Of a stretch of DNA of 64,000 nt, positions 53,427 to 62,747 are shown piece after piece (the stretch's first letter is position 1; each line of letters begins with the position of its first letter). The DNA is taken from assembly GCF_001748385.1 (NCBI RefSeq), contig NZ_BCLI01000001.1, positions 475,177 through 539,176 of the forward strand, in the 5' to 3' direction. The notes below the pieces were generated by a model. That model was not told where the DNA came from and did no database searches. It saw only the letters and a program-made list of their open reading frames with translations. This DNA is from Vulcanisaeta thermophila. Lineage in GTDB: Archaea; Thermoproteota; Thermoprotei; Thermoproteales; Thermocladiaceae. The translations under genes and the position numbers were made by a program.

Positions 53427-54251
53427 ATGGGTGGGAGGAGGATTTGGCCCGGCGCATACGTCATGGGCGCCGCCGCCCTCTGGTCCACAATAGGCGTGGC
53501 CAGTGTCTACAGTGGTAACCCTGTTCTCCTGGCCCTGTTCAGGTCAGTCTTTGCCTCGATACCCTCTGTCATCCTCTACAGGTCCGTTAACAAGGGTGCA
53601 TTATTCACCGGGCTTGCCCTTGGCGTTCTATTTGCTGTGTACCCACTGGCCGCGGTGCTTGTGGGGCTTGGCGCAGCTGCATTTCTTCTCTACACGGCGC
53701 CCCTATGGACCACACTAATAGCCCTGTCCTTCAGGGAGAGACCAAGTGCCAAGGGTGTTGTTGGCGTGGTTTTGATAATAACCGCCATACTAATAATAAT
53801 CATGGAGACGTCAAGGGGCTTACTAAGCTCCATTGGGGTGGTAATGGGCCTACTATCGGGCATCTCCTACGGAACATACATAGCCCTGGCCAGGTACTAC
53901 GTGAGGAGCACCAATGAGTTGGAGGTCTCCCTGGGCTCAATACCGTATACGTTAATAGTCACGGCACCCACAGCCCTAATCTACGCACTGCTCCTCCACG
54001 GGTTCGTCCACGTGATAACCAGCGGTTTATGGGGCCTCTACATGGGCGTGATGGCGACCATAATCCCCTACAGGCTCTTCTCCATGGGCATATCGAGGCT
54101 AAGGGCATCAACGGCCTCCATAATAGCCACCCTGGAGCCTGTCCTAGCCTCAGTATGGGGCTTCCTACTCTTTGGGCAGGTACCCACGGTAGCCGAGGCC
54201 GTGGCATACGCATTAATAATAGCGGCATCCATAATCGTATCATTCGAATAA
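53427..54251 (+). CDS. EamA/DMT-type transporter
   Basis: 274 aa, about ten helices in two EamA repeats. Repeat 1 contains GAAALWSTIGVASVYSG and AAFLLYTAPLWTTLIALSFR; repeat 2 contains STASIIATLEPVLASVWGFL. Substrate unknown. TATA ATTTATACC at 53389-53397. Confidence 0.85.
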   Translation: MGGRRIWPGAYVMGAAALWSTIGVASVYSGNPVLLALFRSVFASIPSVILYRSVNKGALFTGLALGVLFAVYPLAAVLVGLGAAAFLLYTAPLWTTLIALSFRERPSAKGVVGVVLIITAILIIIMETSRGLLSSIGVVMGLLSGISYGTYIALARYYVRSTNELEVSLGSIPYTLIVTAPTALIYALLLHGFVHVITSGLWGLYMGVMATIIPYRLFSMGISRLRASTASIIATLEPVLASVWGFLLFGQVPTVAEAVAYALIIAASIIVSFE

Positions 54252-54284
54252 ACACATTTTAAGCACAGAAACTACACGGAAACG

Positions 54285-54872
54285 GTGAGGGTAGGGGCCA
54301 TAGTACTGGCCGCTGGGGAGGGGAGGAGGTTCGGGGGCAATAAACTACTTGCCAAGGTCAATAACGAGCCCATAATAATCAGGGTCCTCAGGGCGCTGGA
54401 GGGGTTGGATAGGGTTGTGGTGGTTGGCGCCTACGCCGAGGAATTAATACCACTACTCAGGAATGAGGTCGTTATTTACAACCCATGGTTCAGGGAGGGA
54501 ATGAGCACATCACTAAAACTGGGGGTTAGGTTCTTCCAGGACTACGATGCCGTCCTCGTGGTACTGGCGGACATGCCCCTCATAACCAGGGAAACCATAG
54601 CAAAAATAATCAACGCATACCACGAGGGATGCGCAGCGGTGGTGCCCACCCACGGTGGTGTCAGGGGAAACCCAGTACTAATCCATAAGTCGTTGTACCC
54701 GGAAATAATGGGGTTGAGTGGGGACGTCGGCGCCAGGGAGATACTGAGGAATAAAACCAACATCTGCACCGTGGAATGCGGGCCGGAGGTCACGGTGGAC
54801 GTGGACCACAGGGAGGACTTGGATAGGGTAAGTAGAGTCCACGGTCTGAATCAACACGACGTGGTGGAATGA
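54285..54872 (+). CDS. MobA/MocA-like molybdopterin nucleotidyltransferase
   Basis: 195 aa. GAIVLAAGEGRRFGGNKLLA is the NTP-binding signature with the lysine of MobA/MocA; VVLADMPLITRETI and PVLIHKSLYPEIMGLSGDVG follow. It would attach CMP or GMP to molybdopterin. GTG start 28 nt after CATTTTAAG. Last of the transporter group after the molybdoenzyme remnant. Confidence 0.85.
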   Translation: MRVGAIVLAAGEGRRFGGNKLLAKVNNEPIIIRVLRALEGLDRVVVVGAYAEELIPLLRNEVVIYNPWFREGMSTSLKLGVRFFQDYDAVLVVLADMPLITRETIAKIINAYHEGCAAVVPTHGGVRGNPVLIHKSLYPEIMGLSGDVGAREILRNKTNICTVECGPEVTVDVDHREDLDRVSRVHGLNQHDVVE

Positions 54873-55434
54873 TGCGCGACTTAGCGAGTCCTACATAACC
54901 TTCGTCAGGGAGTGGCTTTAGAGAGTGTACTTTCGCACAGTGTCTCATTGCTCATCTTAACCTACTTAACAACCTCACTCATCAATTCGGAATTAACCAC
55001 GAAATTAAAAAGCCTAACCCGAACCCTGAGAGAGATTTATAAGTGGATAGGCGTAAACTAAGGCGGTGTGGATGGCCAGGATTACTGAGGGGTGATGACC
55101 CATTCATGAACCGAACAGGGAAGGCTCAGGGATCAACTCACAGTTATCCAATTGATACCAATAATATATTAAATGGCACCACTGCTATTTTAAGTGAAAC
55201 GAGCAATGCATCAACAAGTGATCACCTCTTCACCATTACATGATGATTCCAAAGCCGTGCCTTACCGAGGCCTCCCTGTGTGAGCTGGAGCCAGCGCGCG
55301 CATTGAGTTACGTGTATGTAGTCTATATATTAATTGCGGGCATATATTTATACGTGAATTAACGGCATGGATCCTCGGGACTTCTACTGTATATATAGAC
55401 GTGACTTATAACACCACCTTAATCCCCCTTTAGT
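54873..55434. other. Intergenic region, no clear gene
   Basis: 562 bp. A TATA box TTTATAAG (55037-55044) is followed by CTGA (55085-55088), three bases, and GTGATGA (55092-55098), the layout of D' and C' boxes of a C/D RNA, but matching outer C and D boxes are weak. No supported coding frame. Confidence 0.35.
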
Positions 55435-55803
55435 TCAATAATGAGATATAATAATGTATAACAGTGCTTCGAGGAAGCCTAAGGGTACATAACATAGTGT
55501 CAACCATGGCTTCCGCAAAATATACATCAACCAAACAACACATAGTTCAAGAATGCCCTGAAGAATAATCAGAAATCCAAATAAACCCAGGGGTATACTG
55601 GCTATACAGAGAATTAATCCATTTATAAAGAACCAGAGATAAAGTATAAAGTTAATAAATCTAGATAAGTAATAAATAATCAATGAAGTGAGCACGTTGC
55701 GGGTAATTATGAGGAAAATATCGATTAAAGACAACGGCTTTATAGAATAAGGTCTCACCCTAATTACTATGAGATTCAATAGTAGGCCCATAATAAACCC
55801 CAT
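55435..55803 (-). CDS. Small polytopic membrane protein
   Basis: 122 aa with about four hydrophobic helices; no known family. Start overlaps the stop of the M48 protease gene by one base, so coupled. In a bacteriocin-like operon this position would suit an immunity or export protein, which is conjecture. Confidence 0.6.
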   Translation of the reverse strand: MGFIMGLLLNLIVIRVRPYSIKPLSLIDIFLIITRNVLTSLIIYYLSRFINFILYLWFFINGLILCIASIPLGLFGFLIILQGILELCVVWLMYILRKPWLTLCYVPLGFLEALLYIIISHY

Positions 55804-56990
55804 TAGTGCATAAAGCCAGGGTAAAACCCATGCAGTATTAAAATTAGGGCCAGGTTTAAGGCGTAAATTATGACAAAAGGGATGAGGGAACGCAGATACT
55901 TACCCAAATCCCTATACATTATCAATGGTGAGGTAAGGGTTATTACGAGGTAGTAAGCACCGTATAGTGCCTGATTAACGTGAATGATGGGCCTAATGGG
56001 CGTCAGGAATGGGAGTAATGATAGGAGGTAATACAGCATGAGGATAACCCTGGCATCACTGAGCCCTATGCCCACAGCCTTATACATGAGCATGCCTATG
56101 TAGGATATTAGTAGCAATAGGATAAATGCGGAAGACGCAAACAACACAGCGAATAATGCCAGGAAGCTCCCAGGAATCACGTGAGCCAAGGCTTCAGTGA
56201 CGCTGATGGATAAAGTGGTGACCAATAACGCCAGATAGGGTGCGAGAACCTTCAGGTGCCAGGGTATTGAATCCACATTAATACTTACAGGCCTAGAGCC
56301 CCTGATTGGGTGTGGGTCAAATAACCTAGCTAATCCCCCACGTTCAGGCACCTTTGATAATGCACGTTTAAATGCATGAACCATGCCATGAGTCACAACT
56401 AGAGCGTCAGCCTCAGACTCCAGTTGTTTCATGAATGTATGGATCAGGATAAGGGCCACGAACACCCCAACCGCGTATATTAGCGGATAAGCCAGCAAAT
56501 CACTCGCCAGCAGGGGCTCAAGTAACAACCAAGCTTCGTAGTAGAATAGGTAGAATGCCATTAGCGCTAATATCAACATTTTAACATGGTTATACTTAAT
56601 ATGGCCCTCTTCATGCTTTATCACAGCAAGCAACTCATCATTACTTAATACATTGATGAAACTCCTACTGATGACTATTGCATTTATGCCGGGGGCTATG
56701 GGTACGCAGGCATTGAGTACTGGTTTACCACCGTACCTGGTGGATACGCTATCATCGGCAACATAGTAATTCTCCCTATGCTCAAGTTCACGTAATTTAG
56801 CCGCAACATCACGCCTCACTAATACCAGGGTCAATGCTATTATTAACAATGATACGATTAATGAAACCACACCATTCCTAAACATATTATAGAATAACAC
56901 GTCAAACGCCAGGCCTATGAAAAAGGATAGCCAGAACTGGGGTATAAACATAAAGTAGAAAAAATTTGATTTTGATTTTGAACCTGACAT
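55803..56990 (-). CDS. M48-family membrane metalloprotease (HtpX-like)
   Basis: 395 aa. Zinc motif KHEEGHIKYNH (H126, E127, H130), third ligand in QLESEADALVV, flanked by many membrane helices (two before, several after). Larger than typical HtpX (about 290), with an extra C-terminal membrane part. Lies 9 bp after a gene for a highly hydrophobic peptide, which it might process. Confidence 0.85.
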   Translation of the reverse strand: MSGSKSKSNFFYFMFIPQFWLSFFIGLAFDVLFYNMFRNGVVSLIVSLLIIALTLVLVRRDVAAKLRELEHRENYYVADDSVSTRYGGKPVLNACVPIAPGINAIVISRSFINVLSNDELLAVIKHEEGHIKYNHVKMLILALMAFYLFYYEAWLLLEPLLASDLLAYPLIYAVGVFVALILIHTFMKQLESEADALVVTHGMVHAFKRALSKVPERGGLARLFDPHPIRGSRPVSINVDSIPWHLKVLAPYLALLVTTLSISVTEALAHVIPGSFLALFAVLFASSAFILLLLISYIGMLMYKAVGIGLSDARVILMLYYLLSLLPFLTPIRPIIHVNQALYGAYYLVITLTSPLIMYRDLGKYLRSLIPFVIIYALNLALILILHGFYPGFMH

Positions 56991-56999
56991 ATTATTACC

Positions 57000-57302
57000 T
57001 CATAACCCAGCAAATACGCCTCCGATGATCAACCAACCATATGGTGTTAACACCGAAGCTCCCACTGCCATAGCTGCAAGTAAGGTTATCCCTCTACTTG
57101 CTGCGAACCATGCTGCACCTAGCGTAAATCCTATTACAAAACTACCTCCTGCAGAAACAAGTGGGGTCCATTGGCCAGTGAGCCAACCGTATATTGCATT
57201 TACTAGTGGTATCCATGTCGTTATCAGCGTTAGTATTGTCACCATGTATAGTGCCGCCGCCTTTATTAGTAGGCCCTTATTTATATTGGTCTTGGTCATC
57301 AT
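57000..57302 (-). CDS. Very hydrophobic 100-aa peptide, possible protease substrate
   Basis: 100 aa: a charged start MMTKTNINKG, a hydrophobic helix (about 11-40), then a long Gly/Ala-rich hydrophobic part from about 50 to 100 ending YGWLIIGGVFAGL without charge. This composition recalls membrane-active peptides such as circular or two-peptide bacteriocins. First gene of an operon with M48 protease, 25 nt after a (TA)7 promoter. No sequence match to a known family was recognised. Confidence 0.65.
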   Translation of the reverse strand: MMTKTNINKGLLIKAAALYMVTILTLITTWIPLVNAIYGWLTGQWTPLVSAGGSFVIGFTLGAAWFAASRGITLLAAMAVGASVLTPYGWLIIGGVFAGL

Positions 57303-57321
57303 CCTTTTTTATTTTAGCTGT

Positions 57322-57335
57322 TATATATATATATA
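57322..57335 (-). promoter_or_regulatory. Alternating TA promoter of the peptide/M48 operon
   Basis: Seven TA repeats ending about 20-33 nt before the ATG at 57302 form an unusually long TATA element. Confidence 0.5.
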
Positions 57336-57481
57336 CTTCTGGGGAGTTATTTTAAGTGGTTCGATAGAAAAATCCTGGCTATCTTCCTCAGCCTTGCCAT
57401 TACCATGCTTATGTACCCCTCAACCCACCCCTGAATAATCCGTAACTCATAAATGAATGTGATGGGGCCGTCATGAATGTG

Positions 57482-58470
57482 TTATTTTTCTGGGGTGAAT
57501 TCTATGGTCCAGTTGTAGAGTGTGTAGCCTAGTATTGCTGTTCCCTGGTTATTATTGTTGAATTCCATCCCCACCTGTATTGCGTCTAGGTAATAGGTTG
57601 ATGGGTTGTAAATATTGACACCGGCCCTTTCTAGGTAGGGGCCCATGTTCATTAGTATGTATGTGATGGGTACGCCCACCTCACCCTCGAGTTTGTATGG
57701 CGCTAGTATGTACACGCCAGTCCACCCACTTGCCGAGCCAGTCCTTGGTAGGACGTAGACGTACCAATCCAGTTTCTCCATGGTTCCGTTGATTAGGGTT
57801 GGTATTTCCATGGTCCCGGTGTATATGAAGTAGGGGTTGGATGATAGGTTCTCGTTCCAGTACATCCAAATCATGACTTCGAAATCACCATAATGCAGGT
57901 ATGTGGTGTTTGGGTTCCTCGTTAGCCATATGTCGTAGGAGAAGTCATCAATTGTTCCTTCATCACAGTAGACCGTGAAGTTGAGTATTGAGTAGAAGTT
58001 TGGTAGTTGGGACACAATCATTGGTATAGGGGTAGTTCTGGGGATACCCTTGTTTGTCCGGCGAATGGGAACCACATCTCCCTCCCATACATCAACCCTG
58101 GGTACCCATCCACTGGGATTGAAGGTGTTATCTTTTGAATGCCGGACATGTTAATTGTTACCTCCAGGTATGGTGTGAATATCATGTTAGTGATCCCCAG
58201 TGCGTACTTTATATTCCACAGGAATGGTGATGCAAAGAGGGGGTGCTTCCTCCGTATAGCACGGCCATGGAGTACCCATTATCTGATTGGTATGACCCTA
58301 TTAATGAGAGGCCCTTGGCCTCCGTTGGGAATAGGGTTATTGATTAGGCACCATTGGCTTGTTGGGTATGGTTTATGGATTTTATGCCCATCCTGTTAAT
58401 TATTAGGTATGTGATTGAGCATATTATTACTCAAGGCAAGCCCAATTAATACAATGGTAACTCGTTGCAT
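57482..58470 (-). pseudogene. GH12 endo-glucanase gene, several frameshifts
   Basis: The open part 57482-58075 (197 aa) has catalytic [11 protein letters not shown] and [13 protein letters not shown]. Upstream another frame gives [20 protein letters not shown] and [17 protein letters not shown] up to a stop at about 58018; further pieces ([15 protein letters not shown]) are in yet another frame, and ATG 58470 starts MQRVTIVLIGLALSNN, the signal peptide. At least four frame breaks. GH12 enzymes of crenarchaea hydrolyse cellulose-like glucans outside the cell. No longer functional. Confidence 0.75.
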
Positions 58471-58535
58471 GGTCACTATGGGCAACGGTGCAATGCTGAG
58501 TAATAAGCTTTATCGCGTGGAGTTATGTGCGTGGT

Positions 58536-59393
58536 TTATTGAGGGGTTAGTATATTCTTTATGAATTCATCCCTTAATTTTCGTACATCCTCCTCAGTTG
58601 GTTTTCTTATGGTGGCCATGTCCGTTATTGCTTGGTCCACGTACTGGAGCGGCACCTTTTCGAATAGGGGTATGTTGATGGTACCACCCTCGTATTGATA
58701 ATCTACCTGGTAAACCTCCTCAATACCACCCTCACAGGCCTTGTATGATTCGAAGACGGCCACGAACTTCCTCTTTAATTCATCCGCCACTATTGCCAGG
58801 GTTAATGTGCCTATCTTATTCAGTAGGTAGCCCTCGGTGTACACGCCATCCGCGCCTGTTACCACGTAATCCACGTACCCCGCGAAGTGGGCCATTGCCG
58901 AGTCAGGGATTACCCTGGCCTTCACATACTTTGAGTATTCCCTCAGCGCCTCGGTGGCTTCGTTACCTGGCCTTGACTCCAGTATGTACACCTCCTCTAT
59001 ACATGGTGACCAAGCCCTCAGCGCCATGCCCACTGCATTGCTGTGGCTTATGGTCATTACCCTGGACCCACACTTAATTGGGTACTTACCCAATTGCTCC
59101 AGGAGCCTCTTACCCGCCTCCTCCTGGTACGCCCTCAGCCTCCCCACCACGCCCCTGAGGTCTAGGTTCCTATTCACCGCCTCGTTTATTACATCGGCCA
59201 GGTTCCTCAGGGTTGCCATGCCCGGCCTGGTACTTAGTAATCCATTCACCAGCCTCATTACTCCATCCTGGTCATAACCAAGCTCCAGGGCTACCTCAAT
59301 GGCTTCTAGTGATTTCTGTAGGTACCATGTGGCTCCGTGCGTGGTGTCCCTCCTGAGCTCGTTTATTATTTCGTTTATTTCCACGGGGCTCAT
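58536..59393 (-). CDS. eIF2B-alpha family protein (ribose-1,5-bisphosphate isomerase-like)
   Basis: 285 aa. ILESRPGNEATEALREYSKY and VVTGADGVYTEGYLLNKIGTLTLAIVA are conserved in the eIF2B-alpha/MtnA/R15P isomerase superfamily; the N-terminal helical part is short. The group includes archaeal R15P isomerases and true eIF2B-like proteins, and the two cannot be distinguished by eye. Divergent from the DUF89 gene. Confidence 0.8.
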   Translation of the reverse strand: MSPVEINEIINELRRDTTHGATWYLQKSLEAIEVALELGYDQDGVMRLVNGLLSTRPGMATLRNLADVINEAVNRNLDLRGVVGRLRAYQEEAGKRLLEQLGKYPIKCGSRVMTISHSNAVGMALRAWSPCIEEVYILESRPGNEATEALREYSKYVKARVIPDSAMAHFAGYVDYVVTGADGVYTEGYLLNKIGTLTLAIVADELKRKFVAVFESYKACEGGIEEVYQVDYQYEGGTINIPLFEKVPLQYVDQAITDMATIRKPTEEDVRKLRDEFIKNILTPQ

Positions 59394-59444
59394 TAACTAT
59401 TTAGTGTATAAATACTTTAATACTAACTCCCACTGTAGCCCGTA

Positions 59445-60296
59445 ATGAAGTACCTTGAGGTGCCCGAGTGCCTCCTGTGCGCCGTGGAGTCCAGGTTCAA
59501 TGAGCTCAGGAAATTCGGCGTCAAGGACCCCAGGGCCTATAGCGAGGTCTCACTGACCATGTCCAGGGTCATGGGTGAAGGCAGGTCACCACTCTTTGTG
59601 GAGACCTTCAACACCGTGATCAGGGTACTGGGTAGGGAGGACCCGCACGAGAGTGAGAAGAGGGAGCTTGAGGAGTTGGGTGCCTTAATGGCTCAGGAGG
59701 TGGAGAGGCGCCTGGGTGATGACTTGATTGGTTATTTCGAGGTAGCCGCGGCGGCGAACTCCGTGGACGTCCCAATGAGGGATTACCAATTCGACATAAG
59801 CGACTTCGTGGATCAACTATTCGAGAGGGCCCGCTGGATAAACGTGAGCGGTGATGGGTTGTTGAGAGTGTTAAGCAAGGAGCTTAGTATTGGCTATGTG
59901 GTTGATAACTCAGGGGAGTTCCAGATCGATAAGTTATTGATTAAGGAGCTTACGAAACGCGGGCACAGGGTAACGGTCTACGCCAGGGGGAGGGCCTACG
60001 AGGTTGACGTAACCGCAGACTACGTGAGGGAGTCACTGAGTGTGTTACGAAACGTCACCGTGGTATCCACAGGCAATAACTACCCAGCATTCTTTAGCGA
60101 AAAAATTAGGGAGTCCCTCTCAAAGCATGACCTGGTCATTGTTAAGGGTGTCGGTAATCTTGAGGCGTACCTGGAGAATAATGATAAGCTGAACATAAGG
60201 CCCCTATTCCTATTCAGGGTTAAGTGTGGACCCATGATTAGGCTCTTTAACGTACCCAAGGGAACACCTGTAATCTACACCCCAACCCCTATTTAG
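59445..60296 (+). CDS. DUF89/ARMT1-like protein (damage-control phosphatase)
   Basis: 283 aa. N-terminal ECLLCAVESRF, AAAANSVDVPM, metal/phosphate site VVDNSGEFQIDKLLIKEL and IVKGVGNLEAYLE are the DUF89 pattern. These metal-dependent phosphatases remove harmful sugar or cofactor phosphates. Begins 52 bp from the divergent eIF2B-like gene. Confidence 0.85.
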   Translation: MKYLEVPECLLCAVESRFNELRKFGVKDPRAYSEVSLTMSRVMGEGRSPLFVETFNTVIRVLGREDPHESEKRELEELGALMAQEVERRLGDDLIGYFEVAAAANSVDVPMRDYQFDISDFVDQLFERARWINVSGDGLLRVLSKELSIGYVVDNSGEFQIDKLLIKELTKRGHRVTVYARGRAYEVDVTADYVRESLSVLRNVTVVSTGNNYPAFFSEKIRESLSKHDLVIVKGVGNLEAYLENNDKLNIRPLFLFRVKCGPMIRLFNVPKGTPVIYTPTPI

Positions 60297-60477
60297 TATT
60301 ATTTATAAATAGATTCATTATTGTTACATAAATAGGAAAGTAATAGCGCTTATGTCTCGTGGTCTTTGCTCATATGTTTCATAATTATTCTTATTTATAC
60401 ATAATTAAACCAGTGTAAAATACCCCTTGAAGTAGGAATTAAGAAATACTTATATACTCTCCCGTGCATAATTGCAT

Positions 60478-61542
60478 GTGAAGTTCGCACTTAAGTGTAG
60501 CCCTGGCCAGAAAATTGAAAGGAGGAGTGAGAAGGTGGCCATAATAGGTGCCGGACCAGCCGGGCTTGGTGCGGCGGGTTACTTGATATGTAAGGGTTTT
60601 CAGGTGGATGTTTATGATAAACTACCCGAGCCAGGGGGCCTGATGATTTTTGGAATCCCTGAGTATAGGGTTCCCAAGAAGAATGTTAGGGCCGGTGTTA
60701 AGGAATTGATAGACCTCGGCGTGAACTTCATACTAAAAACAAAGGTGGTGACTGACGATGAGGAGCATGTGGATGGTGATGACTTCGTCGAGAGGAGGGT
60801 TCACCTTGAGGAGTTAATTAATAAGTATGATGCGGTCCTCATAGCCACAGGCACCTGGAAGTCAAGGACCCTGGAGGTACCTGGCGAGAACCTGAAGGGA
60901 GTTTACCTAGCCCTGGATTACCTGTACAGGATATACACGAGCGAGTTGGGTTACCTACCCAAGAGCGTGGTTTACCCAGTGGGTGATAGGGTCGCGGTTG
61001 TTGGTGCCGGCCTAACAGCTGTGGACGCGGCCATAGAGGCCCAGAGGCAGGGTGCCAAGGAGGTCTATGTGCTCTATAGGAGGACTATTAATGAGGCACC
61101 CGCGGGCAAGATGGAGATACAGAACCTGATCAAGAGGGGCATCAAGTTCGTGGAGCTCGTGGGCATAACGGAGATCCTGGGAAAGGATCACGTGGAGGCC
61201 GTTAGACTCATCAAAATGAGACTTGGGAAGCCAGACAGAAGCGGTAGACCGGCTCCGGAGCCCATACCGGGTAGTGAGTATGTTATGGAGATGGACAATG
61301 TGATAGCGGCCGTTGGTGAAATACCCACACCACCCTTCAAGAGGGAGTGCTGCGGCATTAAGTTAACGCCACGCGGAACCATAGACATTGACCAGAAGCA
61401 CAGGACCACAAGGCCCAAGGTCTTCGCGGCGGGTGACGTGGCCACCGGACCAAGCCTAATAGGGAAGGCCCTCAAGAACGGCATTGACGCGGCCATGGCT
61501 ATTGAGGAGTACCTAACCAAGGGTGGTTGGAGGCAGGTATAA
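60478..61542 (+). CDS. GltD-like FAD/NAD(P) oxidoreductase
   Basis: 354 aa from GTG 60478, 27 nt after CTTATATAC (60447-60455); TTG 60472 is the alternative. FAD site VAIIGAGPAGLGAAGYL, DKLPEPGGLMIFGIPEYRVP, NAD(P) site VAVVGAGLTAVDAAIEA, and FAAGDVATGPSLIGKAL. Related to glutamate synthase small subunit and NfnB but lacks their N-terminal Fe-S domain; no large subunit nearby. Electron partner unknown. Confidence 0.82.
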   Translation: MKFALKCSPGQKIERRSEKVAIIGAGPAGLGAAGYLICKGFQVDVYDKLPEPGGLMIFGIPEYRVPKKNVRAGVKELIDLGVNFILKTKVVTDDEEHVDGDDFVERRVHLEELINKYDAVLIATGTWKSRTLEVPGENLKGVYLALDYLYRIYTSELGYLPKSVVYPVGDRVAVVGAGLTAVDAAIEAQRQGAKEVYVLYRRTINEAPAGKMEIQNLIKRGIKFVELVGITEILGKDHVEAVRLIKMRLGKPDRSGRPAPEPIPGSEYVMEMDNVIAAVGEIPTPPFKRECCGIKLTPRGTIDIDQKHRTTRPKVFAAGDVATGPSLIGKALKNGIDAAMAIEEYLTKGGWRQV

Positions 61543-61549
61543 TAAGAAC

Positions 61550-62503
61550 ATGTTAGAGGTCTCACTTAAATACACGCCCAAAAACCCAGCAATTGTGAGG
61601 CTCCTCTCCTTCAGGATAGGTGGCGAGAACCACGTTGGGGTACTCACGAGTAAGGGGGTGCTCGATCTACCCAGGGCTTACGTTAAAATCTACGAGGCCG
61701 ACGAAGCCCCCGACTTCACCTACGATATGAAGGCTTTGATCTCCTACGGAAAACCAGTACTTAACATAATCAACGACCTGGTGGACAGGGCGGTTAGGGA
61801 GGGTGGACAGGATCTATTCCTAAACCCCGAGGGTATTGATTGGTTACCGCCCATCACCAACCCTGAGAAGATACTGTGCGTTGCCGTTAATTACAGGGCG
61901 CACGGTGAGGAAAGCGGAGCCAAACCACTCGAGAAGCCCTACTTCTTCCCCAAATTCCCCAACGCATTGGTTGGTCATAATAAGCCCGTCATAAAGCCCA
62001 AGGTTTCCAAGCAAGTGGATTGGGAGGTGGAGCTTGGCGTGGTCATTGGTAAGCGGGGTAAGTACATAGGGGTTAATGAAGCCATGAACTACGTGTTCGG
62101 TTACGTAGTAACAAATGACATATCCATGAGGGACTGGCAATTCCCAAGCATAAACCCATACGGGATGAATTGGATACACGGTAAGACCATGGACACGGCA
62201 ATGCCCGTGGGCCCATACATAGTCACGAAGGACGAGATAGAAGACCCACACAACCTAAGAATAACACTGAGGGTTAACGGCAACACGGAGCAAGACGACA
62301 ACACAAGGAACCTAATATTCAAGGTACCAGAACTCATCTACTGGGCATCCCAGGGAATAACACTGAGGCCGGGTGACCTAATAAGCACGGGCACACCATC
62401 CGGCGTTGGATTCCCAAAGGGCAAATTCCTAAAGAACGGCGATGTAGTAGAGGCTGAGGTTGAGGGTATCGGCGTACTGAGGAATTACATCGTTGAGGAG
62501 TAG
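61550..62503 (+). CDS. Fumarylacetoacetate hydrolase family protein
   Basis: 317 aa from ATG 61550. ILCVAVNYRAHGEESG, WEVELGVVIGKRGKYI and GYVVTNDISMRDWQ hold the metal-binding Glu/Asp residues of FAH enzymes. Such proteins act as 2-keto-3-deoxy sugar-acid dehydratases, hydrolases or decarboxylases; the substrate cannot be read off. Eight bp after the GltD-like gene. Confidence 0.85.
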   Translation: MLEVSLKYTPKNPAIVRLLSFRIGGENHVGVLTSKGVLDLPRAYVKIYEADEAPDFTYDMKALISYGKPVLNIINDLVDRAVREGGQDLFLNPEGIDWLPPITNPEKILCVAVNYRAHGEESGAKPLEKPYFFPKFPNALVGHNKPVIKPKVSKQVDWEVELGVVIGKRGKYIGVNEAMNYVFGYVVTNDISMRDWQFPSINPYGMNWIHGKTMDTAMPVGPYIVTKDEIEDPHNLRITLRVNGNTEQDDNTRNLIFKVPELIYWASQGITLRPGDLISTGTPSGVGFPKGKFLKNGDVVEAEVEGIGVLRNYIVEE

Positions 62504-62747
62504 GGAGGCCAAGGGTAAACACTCAAACCCACGCCCAGGGTTGGGTTAGCCACCGCGTGATTGATAATTACTAAAGGGTAATGACTTATCCCTCAACCTT
62601 ACAATGATGTCGCGTACCTAAGCACATCTAAAGTTTCCACGTACCTTCGCTTGCTCATATGTACCATCACGTGAATCTAATGTTAAGAGCCCCTAAGGTT
62701 ATGAAGTGGTAAAGTGTTAAAGAGTAAAGTGGTGATAGTGATATTGT

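Noticed and set aside
55243-55362. A 39-codon frame from ATG 55243 with a hydrophobic end
   Set aside because: No promoter at the right spacing and no protein-like composition in the first half.
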